Assembly: GCA_031266615.1 (NCBI GenBank)
Contig: JAISAR010000037.1
Coordinates: 1 to 12,567 of the forward strand
DNA: 12,567 bases
Source: Rickettsiales bacterium
GTDB lineage: Bacteria; Pseudomonadota; Alphaproteobacteria; Rickettsiales; Anaplasmataceae
Reading direction: 5' to 3'
The translations under genes and the position numbers were made by a program. Positions within the stretch are counted from its first letter, which is position 1. The number at the start of each line of letters is the position of its first letter. The notes under the pieces are model-generated. The model was not told the origin of the DNA, did not search any database, and was given only the letters and a program-made list of their open reading frames with translations. Of this stretch, positions 6,317 to 12,567 are shown piece by piece.

Positions 6317-7867
6317 ATGAGTAATGTACCAAAAGGTATAAAGCGTTGGCTATTTTCTACTAATCATAAAGACATAGGAACGCTGTACATTATTTTCTCC
6401 ATATTAGCTGGAATTATTGGCGGATTGTTATCAGTGGTTATTCGCACTCAACTAATGCACATTAATATACTTAACAATAACTATCAATTATATAACGTAA
6501 TAGTTACAGGGCATGCGGTAATAATGGTGTTTTTTATGATAATGCCAGCACTAATGGGAGGGTTTGGTAATTGGTTTGTGCCTCTTATGATTGGTGCGCC
6601 AGATATGGCATTCCCCCGTATGAATAATTTGAGTTTTTGGTTGTTAGTATCATCTTTTATTTTGCTCGTCCTTTCAGTATTTGCTGGCGAAGGTCCTGGA
6701 ACAGGTTGGACTTTATACCCACCTCTGTCGCAAGTCATGTCCCATCCAAGTGCAGGAGTTGACCTGGCCATACTTGCACTCCATATTGCTGGTATGTCAT
6801 CGATTGTTGGAGCGATCAATTTTATAGTTACTATATTTAACATGCGTGCAAAGGGCATGTCATTAACTAAGATGCCACTATTTGTTTGGTCTGTTTTATT
6901 AACGTCATTCATGCTAATTGTCGCTTTACCGGTGCTCGCTGGTGCTATAACTATGCTGCTTACTGATCGCAATATTGGTACTTCCTTTTTTGATCCTGCT
7001 GGAGGTGGTGACCCTGTATTGTTTCAACATCTATTTTGGTTTTTTGGTCATCCGGAAGTTTACATAATTATTTTTCCTGCGTTTGGTATCATAAGCCAAA
7101 TCGTATCAACTTTTTCTCATAGGCCGATATTTGGTTATATGGGAATGGTTTACGCAATGGTAGGCATAGCAGTATTTGGCTTTATGGTTTGGGCTCACCA
7201 TATGTTTACTGTTGGGCTTAGTGAAGATGCTGCCATATTTTTTAGCACCAGTTCAATTTTCATTGGTGTTATAACTGGTGTCAAAGTCTTTAGCTGGATT
7301 GCAACTATGTGGGGTGGAGCAATTGAGCTTAAAACTCCTATGCTATTTGCACTGGGTTTTATCTTCATGTTTGTTGGTGGTGGTATAACCGGAATAGTTT
7401 TGTCTCAGGGTGGAATAGATAGGCTTTTACACGACACCTATTATGTTGTTGCTCACTTTCACTATGTTATGTCACTTGCTGCAATATTTGGAGCCTTCGC
7501 TGGCTTTTATTATTGGATAGGTAAAATGTCGGGTAAACAATATAATGAATGCCTGGGAAAAATACATTTTTGGCTTACTTTTATTAGCACCAATATCACT
7601 TTCTTACCTCAGCATTTTCTGGGATTAGCTGGTATGCCAAGGCGTATACCCGACTATCCAGATGCATTCATTCCTTGGAATTATGTGTCCTCAATTGGCT
7701 CATATATGTCCTTCATTTCAGCTATACTTTTTGTGTTTATAGTTGTACACCTCTTCAAATGGGGCAAGAAAGCTGGAAATAACCCTTGGGGAGGTGATAC
7801 CTTGGAGTGGACAATATCTTCACCACCACCTTTTCATACTTTCGAAAAACCGCCAGTGGTAAAATAG
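6317..7867 (+). CDS. coxA: cytochrome c oxidase subunit I
   Basis: This is the catalytic subunit of the aa3 oxidase. It reduces O2 to water at the heme a3-CuB centre and pumps protons across the inner membrane. The 516-residue, about 12-helix protein is full length. Heme a ligands are H66 (TGHAVIM) and H382; heme a3 is bound by H380 (VVAHFHYVMS). CuB ligands are H245, H294 and H295, with the cross-linked Y249 in WFFGHPEVYI. D-channel residues include D96 and E247; the K-channel lysine is K323 in TGVKVFSW. These place it in the A-type heme-copper oxidases. It ends one base before ctaB. A consensus-like RBS (GGGAG) precedes the start. Confidence 0.98.
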   Translation: MSNVPKGIKRWLFSTNHKDIGTLYIIFSILAGIIGGLLSVVIRTQLMHINILNNNYQLYNVIVTGHAVIMVFFMIMPALMGGFGNWFVPLMIGAPDMAFPRMNNLSFWLLVSSFILLVLSVFAGEGPGTGWTLYPPLSQVMSHPSAGVDLAILALHIAGMSSIVGAINFIVTIFNMRAKGMSLTKMPLFVWSVLLTSFMLIVALPVLAGAITMLLTDRNIGTSFFDPAGGGDPVLFQHLFWFFGHPEVYIIIFPAFGIISQIVSTFSHRPIFGYMGMVYAMVGIAVFGFMVWAHHMFTVGLSEDAAIFFSTSSIFIGVITGVKVFSWIATMWGGAIELKTPMLFALGFIFMFVGGGITGIVLSQGGIDRLLHDTYYVVAHFHYVMSLAAIFGAFAGFYYWIGKMSGKQYNECLGKIHFWLTFISTNITFLPQHFLGLAGMPRRIPDYPDAFIPWNYVSSIGSYMSFISAILFVFIVVHLFKWGKKAGNNPWGGDTLEWTISSPPPFHTFEKPPVVK

Positions 7868-7868
7868 A

Positions 7869-8756
7869 ATGTACACAAGTGCTTTGTTAAATGTTGAATC
7901 AACAATACTGGATTTTTGGCGTTTGCTGAAGCCAAGGATAATGTACCTTGTAGTATTTACTGCGGTTGCTGGAATGGTTGCTGCACCAGGCAATATTCAT
8001 CCTTTTCTTGCACTAATATCTCTGATATGTGTTGCTCTTGGTTCAGGATCCGCAGGTGCCATAAATATGTGGTATGATAGGGACATAGATCTTCTCATGA
8101 AAAGAACAAAAGGTCGTCCTATACCTTCAGGTAGAGTTTCTGCAGAAAGTGCGCTCGAATTTGGTATAACCCTTGGAGTATTGTCGGTATTTATTATGGC
8201 AATAGCAGTGAACTATGTTTCCGCCGCTTTGCTTGCAGTTAGCATATTATTTTACGTTTTCGTATACACAATTTGGCTCAAAAGACGCACTCCGCAAAAT
8301 ATTGTTATCGGCGGTGCATCAGGTGCTTTTCCTCCAATGATTGGTTGGGCAATTGTGACTAATTCTGTAAGTTGGGAAAGTTTTATTCTATTCCTAATAA
8401 TTTTTATGTGGACCCCACCGCACTTTTGGGCTCTATCCTTAAATAAGTCCGAGGACTATGTAAAAGCGTCAGTTCCAATGTTCAATGTTGTTTATGGCCC
8501 AGAGAAAACAAGAAAACATATATTAATTTACAGTGTGTTGCTGGTGCTAACTAGCTTACTTCCAGCACTGTTTTTGAAAAAGGCTCTATTTTACCTAATT
8601 CTGGCAATCCTTGAGGGTTGCATTTTTATTTGGTATGCTGTATCTATTATAAGGCTCAAAAATCATAGCTCACAGAAAAAAATGTTTTCTTATTCAATCT
8701 CTTATCTATTTTTTCTGTTTACTAGTGTTATTTTTTGTTCTACTGATTTGTTTTAG
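7869..8756 (+). CDS. ctaB: protoheme IX farnesyltransferase (heme O synthase)
   Basis: CtaB/CyoE transfers a farnesyl group to heme B, making heme O, the precursor of the heme A used by subunit I. It is a 295-residue polytopic inner-membrane prenyltransferase of the UbiA superfamily. The first aspartate motif, NMWYDRDID (N66, D70, D74), continues into the family signature KRTKGRPIPSGRVS. The second motif region SEDYVKASVPM (195-205) is typical of heme O synthases. The segment MWTPPHFWALS (180-190) is also diagnostic. ATG is one base after the coxA stop and has no separate Shine-Dalgarno site, so translation is probably coupled to coxA. Length and motifs are complete. Confidence 0.97.
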   Translation: MYTSALLNVESTILDFWRLLKPRIMYLVVFTAVAGMVAAPGNIHPFLALISLICVALGSGSAGAINMWYDRDIDLLMKRTKGRPIPSGRVSAESALEFGITLGVLSVFIMAIAVNYVSAALLAVSILFYVFVYTIWLKRRTPQNIVIGGASGAFPPMIGWAIVTNSVSWESFILFLIIFMWTPPHFWALSLNKSEDYVKASVPMFNVVYGPEKTRKHILIYSVLLVLTSLLPALFLKKALFYLILAILEGCIFIWYAVSIIRLKNHSSQKKMFSYSISYLFFLFTSVIFCSTDLF

Positions 8757-8758
8757 CT

Positions 8759-8866
8759 ATGAAAGAACGGCAGAAACATAAAAACTATTTTTTGTTTTTC
8801 CTTCTAATATTGTTCGTTGTTGCGCTTTTCTTTGTTTCTATAATAAAATTTAAGAGTACAGCTTAA
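8759..8866 (+). CDS. CoxF-like small membrane protein (35 aa)
   Basis: A short frame starts two bases after the ctaB stop and ends at TAA 8864-8866. It encodes a basic N-terminus (MKERQKHKNY), one membrane helix (about residues 11-30: FLFFLLILFVVALFFVSIIK) and a short polar tail. In many alphaproteobacteria a small single-span protein of this shape, often called CoxF, with an ending like LFFVxTIxK, lies between ctaB and ctaG in the oxidase operon. Position, topology and the LFFVSIIK ending agree with that. It probably assists oxidase assembly, but its exact role is not established by sequence. It is easily missed because of its size. The gene usually expected next, ctaG (cox11), does not follow. 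Confidence 0.72.
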   Translation: MKERQKHKNYFLFFLLILFVVALFFVSIIKFKSTA

Positions 8867-8895
8867 ACGCCTTGTATCCATGTGTCTCATTGAAA

Positions 8896-8924
8896 TTGTG
8901 CTTTCATAAAAGCAACTATATACT
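8896..8924 (+). promoter_or_regulatory. candidate promoter for rnhA and the AsmA-like gene
   Basis: TTGTGC (8896-8901) and TATACT (8919-8924) have a 17-base spacer, with transcription expected near 8931, about 16 bases before the rnhA ATG. A perfect 6-bp hairpin, TGCTTT-CATA-AAAGCA (8899-8914), overlaps the -35 and spacer and could be an operator. The assignment is by eye in AT-rich sequence. Confidence 0.35.
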
Positions 8925-8946
8925 TTGTTAATTCATATAATTAAGG

Positions 8947-9384
8947 ATGAATAAAAAGGAAGTGACAATATACACGGATGGAGCGTGCCTTGGTAATCCT
9001 GGAGCAGGAGGATGGGCGGCAATTATACTATTTCAAAATCATAGAAAAGATGTTTATGGTAGGGAAGAAAATACTACAAACAATAAAATGGAGTTAACAG
9101 CAGTGATCAATGGACTGAAGGCGTTAAAATTTTCTTGTAATATTAATTTATATACGGATAGTCTCTATGTCAAACATGGTATAACAGAGTGGATAAATAA
9201 GTGGAAAGTGAATGGCTGGAAGACAAGTAATAAAAAATCAGTAAAAAATATGGAGTTGTGGAGAGAATTGGATGACATCGCTTCACAACACGAGATTAAT
9301 TGGAGGTGGGTTAAAGCTCACAATGGCGATAAATATAATGAGGAGGCTGATAGTTTAGCAAGAAAAGCAATAATCGATGCTTAA
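8947..9384 (+). CDS. rnhA: ribonuclease HI
   Basis: RNase HI cuts the RNA strand of RNA-DNA hybrids, removing primers and R-loops in the cytoplasm. The 145-residue protein contains the full catalytic set: D11 (YTDGACLGNPGAGGW), E49 (NNKMELTAV), D71 (YTDSLYV) and D135 (EEADSLAR), plus the flexible-loop H125 (VKAHNGD). Basic-protrusion sequence rich in Trp and Lys (WINKWKVNGWKTSNKK) is present. The length is close to the usual 150 or so. AAGG directly abuts the ATG, too close to work as a normal Shine-Dalgarno site. Its last eight bases overlap the next gene, suggesting coupled translation. Confidence 0.97.
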   Translation: MNKKEVTIYTDGACLGNPGAGGWAAIILFQNHRKDVYGREENTTNNKMELTAVINGLKALKFSCNINLYTDSLYVKHGITEWINKWKVNGWKTSNKKSVKNMELWRELDDIASQHEINWRWVKAHNGDKYNEEADSLARKAIIDA

Positions 9385-12280
9385 AAAAATCACTATATTA
9401 TTTTCTATAGTCTTATTATTTGCGCTCTGCTTCTTTGTCTTTTTCAAAGATAAAAGTCCCTTGGGAGTTAACATTAGTTATATCAATTTTTACTTAAAGA
9501 GTAAGATATCGAAAACGTTTGCCAACTCAAACGTCAATATGGAGAGTACTTCAGTTATTTGGCAAAGAGATGGCACAGATCCATATCTAGTCATTACAGA
9601 TTTAAAAATAGTGAATCCTGGCTTTACTATAAAAGTCCCTAACCTTTTTGTGCATTTTAAGTTCAGTTCTTTGTTAAAAACCAGTGTAAATTTCTCTCAA
9701 GTCTCGGCTGATAATGTGTATGTGTGTATCAACCAGGAAAAAGATGATTTCAAAGCAGTTGATTTTAATTCGAAAAATTTTTTGAAAGCAGTAAGGAAAT
9801 TCTTTTTTGACTTAAATGCAGGTTCAAAGATTGAAATTACTAACATTGCTATCAATAAAAGCACGGAAGGTGAATTTTTCATTGATAAAGTATATGCAGG
9901 GAAGGGAGAAGATTTCAATGTTTTGGATATTCGTGTCCATACAAAAGAAGGTAAAGGATTTCTAGATGATTTATCCATTACGATAAAAAACCGCAATAAT
10001 TTGTTAAATTTGTATGGAACATTCTATAACCTAAAATTGGAGCTATTTAACGAATTTTCCACACTAGTTAAAAGTTACAATTTGGACAAAGAAATAGGAT
10101 TCAAAGGAAACTTTTCAATGAGAATTAATGGAAAGGATGAAGTTGTAGATGGAAACATATACGTATTAAATACAGAGAATCACTCGGGTAAAAACTTAGC
10201 CTTGACTAATGTAAATGTAAATTTGACATATAGTGATGAAATCATCAGCGTAAAAAACTTTCATTTTAAGTTAAATGGTATGTACCTTTCTTTGATTGGC
10301 AAAATGAATTTTAGTACAAATCATACTCTGCTTAGGGTCAACATTAGTAAGTTTGCCGCGAAGGATTTATGTACTTATGTACCAGATGGTATAGTGAACA
10401 ATAGATTTAAAAAATGGTATTGTGATAATATTGATGGGGATATTATAAATACAATCATAAGTTTCAACGGCAAAATCAACAGCTTAGTTAATGATGATCT
10501 ATCAGACGTCGTAATTGTTGCTGATATAGAAAACGGCAGCGTCAGATTTGATGAAGATTTTGAGCAAGTGAGAGGATTAAACGGTGATTTAACTCTCAAA
10601 AATAACAACCTCACAATTGCTGTAAATAGCGCTAAGTTTCAGAATTTCACTATTGATGGCGGTAGTATTGAAATGAACTTTCTCGATAAGGAAAAGTCAG
10701 TTCTAGTCATCAATGGTAAGGCCACAAGCGATGCGTACGGGTTATATGAGCCTATAAAATTTAAGCTGGATGATATGATTCAGGTTACAAGAGACAAGAT
10801 TGGCGGAATAGCAAAATCTGTATTCAGTTTTCGCATTTTCAACCTGAATATTGACGACAAAAAAGTAGACTTCTTAGCAAATTTTCATTCCAAAATTGAC
10901 GATCTAGTTGCCTATGGTGCAAGTCTTGGCAAGCATGATATTAAGCTTGATTTCGGCAGAGACTTTATTGATTTAAATGGTAGTGGTATGGTGAATAATA
11001 CACAACTGCTATTTGACCTTAAAAGTAGCAACAAAAATGAAAGTTTTGCTTGGGATTTGACCGGGGATTTACCTGCTCAAATACTTAATTTTGATGGTGG
11101 TTACGTCAACACGAGTATAGAGTCAGTGATAAATCAAGATAAGACGGGATATGTTAGTGGTAATATAGATTTGTCAGAGCTTGAGTCACGTTCAAGCTAC
11201 TTAGGGTGGAGGAATCGCTTTGAAGATCACAATAAAATTTTGTTTTCTACAAGGCTAAAAGGAGCAGGTGAATTGTTAATAGACAAATTAGACGTTGTAG
11301 GAAATGACCTAGATATAAAATTTAGCGGAAAAGTAGAGAATGGGAATTTGTATTTGAGTTCTGGCAGTTTTGAATTGCCGGATAATGACCTTAATGTAGA
11401 AGTTGAGTTAAGCAAAGAAAAAAATGCCATAACTATTTATGGTGAGAAGATTAATTTAAGTGATATTTTAGGGTTGCTTGGCAAAAATAGTGGTGGATTC
11501 AACAATGACATAGAAGTAACCATGAATGTTGACAATGTAATGATGAAAGAAGGCATTGTTATCAAAAATGCCAAGCTACATGTAACCTGCACTAAAGGTG
11601 ATTGTAATGGAAGTAAATTTGCAGGACAGTTTTTGGAAGACAACAGCAAAATATCAGCGGAATACAGTGGAATAGGGCTCGAAATATATGCGGATAATTC
11701 AGGTATGTTTTTGCGTTCTTTAGGCATTGGTAAATCAGTTAAAAACGGCAAATTATCTTTTTATCTATCTTCTCAGAGAGAAAATGGAGAACATTACGGC
11801 ATGTTATCTATCAGCAATTTCTACATCAAAGATGCTTCACTGCTTACTACTTTACTATCGATGTCTTCACTGCCTGGTATTGTAAATGCTATAAAGAACG
11901 AAGGTGTGTACTTTTATAAGTGTAATGCACCTTTTGCGTACAAAGATGGCACTGTTGAAATTGAAGAATCTTGGCTTGAGGGGGCGGAACTGGGCATTAG
12001 CACTAGTGGTAAGCTTGATATTAGGGATTATAAATTCCAGGTTGAAGGACAAGTAATACCAGCATACTCAATTAATAAATCTTTGTTGAAAATCCCTATA
12101 ATCGGAAAACTCCTTACTGGTGGGAAAAGTAGGGGGATTATTTCAATAGACTACAAAGCAAATGGGGATGATAAAAACAGTAACGTATCTGTGAATCCTA
12201 TCTCTTCGCTAACTCCAAGCCTATTTAAGAGGTTATTGGGAGTGTTTGACCGCGCTATGACAAAAATGGCAGCGCGCTAG
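9377..12280 (+). CDS. large AsmA/YhdP-like envelope protein (AsmA-like C-terminal domain)
   Basis: The 967-residue protein has an N-terminal membrane anchor (about 5-23, LKKITILFSIVLLFALCFFVFF) and otherwise a long beta-rich body of alternating short hydrophobic strands with DxNxxGxxxx-type turns. This is consistent with the extended groove-shaped fold of AsmA-like proteins. The last 160 residues carry the recognisable C-terminal region of the family: GMLSISNFYIKDASLL (about 807), then SLPGIVNAIKNEGVYF, PAYSINKSLLKIPIIGKLLTGG, and SSLTPSLFKRLL. Proteins of this family (YhdP, TamB, AsmA) are thought to carry phospholipids between inner and outer membranes. That function is inferred. The start overlaps rnhA by eight bases. 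No stop, frameshift or repeat disrupts it. The middle is poorly conserved in such proteins and cannot be assigned by eye. Confidence 0.8.
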   Translation: MLKKITILFSIVLLFALCFFVFFKDKSPLGVNISYINFYLKSKISKTFANSNVNMESTSVIWQRDGTDPYLVITDLKIVNPGFTIKVPNLFVHFKFSSLLKTSVNFSQVSADNVYVCINQEKDDFKAVDFNSKNFLKAVRKFFFDLNAGSKIEITNIAINKSTEGEFFIDKVYAGKGEDFNVLDIRVHTKEGKGFLDDLSITIKNRNNLLNLYGTFYNLKLELFNEFSTLVKSYNLDKEIGFKGNFSMRINGKDEVVDGNIYVLNTENHSGKNLALTNVNVNLTYSDEIISVKNFHFKLNGMYLSLIGKMNFSTNHTLLRVNISKFAAKDLCTYVPDGIVNNRFKKWYCDNIDGDIINTIISFNGKINSLVNDDLSDVVIVADIENGSVRFDEDFEQVRGLNGDLTLKNNNLTIAVNSAKFQNFTIDGGSIEMNFLDKEKSVLVINGKATSDAYGLYEPIKFKLDDMIQVTRDKIGGIAKSVFSFRIFNLNIDDKKVDFLANFHSKIDDLVAYGASLGKHDIKLDFGRDFIDLNGSGMVNNTQLLFDLKSSNKNESFAWDLTGDLPAQILNFDGGYVNTSIESVINQDKTGYVSGNIDLSELESRSSYLGWRNRFEDHNKILFSTRLKGAGELLIDKLDVVGNDLDIKFSGKVENGNLYLSSGSFELPDNDLNVEVELSKEKNAITIYGEKINLSDILGLLGKNSGGFNNDIEVTMNVDNVMMKEGIVIKNAKLHVTCTKGDCNGSKFAGQFLEDNSKISAEYSGIGLEIYADNSGMFLRSLGIGKSVKNGKLSFYLSSQRENGEHYGMLSISNFYIKDASLLTTLLSMSSLPGIVNAIKNEGVYFYKCNAPFAYKDGTVEIEESWLEGAELGISTSGKLDIRDYKFQVEGQVIPAYSINKSLLKIPIIGKLLTGGKSRGIISIDYKANGDDKNSNVSVNPISSLTPSLFKRLLGVFDRAMTKMAAR

Positions 12281-12298
12281 GCATATAACACGCCATTC

Positions 12299-12567
12299 AT
12301 AGAAACGGAACTAAAAAAACTACTTGACAACCTTCGCCAACTCTGTTATTATGAGATTGAAGCTATTATTTATCTTCAGTCTGTGCAGATTAAATGACAA
12401 AAAAACTTAGCATATTTAGCGTCTCATGTTTAATTTTTCGCACTATGTGCACTGCATGTCTTTTTAAAACTTCTGGTTTTTTACCTATACAAGCTGAAAC
12501 GCGCTTATAAGTCGTTTAAGACATCAAAAACGCCAATATCATAAGATAGATAGTGAATAACTAGCTA
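12299..12567 (+). repeat. dispersed element, copy 2 (cut by the window edge)
   Basis: Starting 18 bases after the AsmA-like stop, this repeats the order of copy 1 at 4402: ATAGAAAC, an identical 29-base promoter block (12313-12341), GCGTCTCATGTTTAA, GCACTATGTGCACT, AAAACTTCTGG, CCTATACAAGCTGAAACGCG and CTTATAAGTCGTTTAAGACA. It then continues with AACGCCAATA and GAATAACTAGCTA to the end of the window. The T-rich block seen after copy 1 would lie just beyond the edge. Stems TGAAG/CTTCA (12358-12362 with 12374-12378) and AAATGAC/GTCGTTT (12392-12398 with 12511-12517) are the counterparts of those in copy 1. Confidence 0.8.
12324..12352 (+). promoter_or_regulatory. sigma70 promoter in element copy 2
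   Basis: TTGACA (12324-12329) and TATTAT (12347-12352) with a 17-base spacer. The -35 is identical to that in copy 1 and the -10 differs by one base. Transcription would start near 12359 and run off the window, so the target is not visible. Confidence 0.68.

Noticed and set aside
6484..6972. A 162-codon open frame on the reverse strand inside coxA.
   Set aside because: It lies opposite an intact, strongly conserved subunit I gene and its translation shows no domain. It is a shadow of coxA codon use, as are the other antisense frames inside fabG, the HlyD-family gene and the AsmA-like gene.
1..12567. CRISPR arrays, tRNA or rRNA genes, complete insertion sequences, phage genes and defence systems.
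   Set aside because: None was seen on reading both strands: no regularly spaced repeats, no cloverleaf-like segment, and no transposase, integrase or nuclease-effector motifs.

Overview
The window looks like a piece of an AT-rich alphaproteobacterial endosymbiont chromosome, most probably Wolbachia (Rickettsiales). The basis is base composition, the gene set (an isolated VirB2-type pilin, HlyD-type adaptor, aa3 cytochrome oxidase operon, a large AsmA-like protein), long AT-rich spacers with repeats, and weak or absent Shine-Dalgarno sites before several genes. The genus is inferred from recognition of protein style and was not searched.

Layout. Positions 1-71 hold the C-terminal end of a protein resembling acyl carrier protein. 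At 143-1423 (+) is a secreted M48 zinc metalloprotease with a TPR tail (BepA/YfgC type). It converges on a VirB2/TrbC-like pilin gene (1451-1801, -), which follows fabG (1899-2636, -). A 227-bp divergent spacer separates fabG from a HlyD-family type I secretion adaptor (2864-4384, +). Then come about 1.15 kb without a recognisable gene (4385-5536). This spacer holds an element with a consensus sigma70 promoter, a degenerate internal tandem repeat, and a 106-bp inverted repeat with 25-bp perfect arms.

The second half is an oxidase operon on the + strand: coxB (5537-6301), coxA (6317-7867), ctaB (7869-8756) and a 35-codon CoxF-like membrane protein (8759-8866), packed with gaps of 15, 1 and 2 bases. 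Subunits II and I form the catalytic core of cytochrome c oxidase. CtaB makes heme O on the way to heme A for subunit I, and CoxF-like peptides usually sit beside ctaB in alphaproteobacteria. Subunit III and Cox11 are not present here. After an 80-bp gap come rnhA (8947-9384) and an overlapping 967-residue AsmA/YhdP-like envelope protein (9377-12280). The window ends in a second copy of the promoter-bearing element (12299-12567, cut by the edge).

Most genes are ordinary housekeeping or envelope genes. The least explained signal is the pair of dispersed elements at 4402 and 12299. Each begins 17-18 bases after a stop codon. They share an identical 29-base block containing TTGACA, keep a 17-base spacer to the -10 box, and show base changes that preserve two possible RNA stems. 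I read them as a candidate family of small non-coding RNAs or mobile transcription units. This is inference from two copies only.
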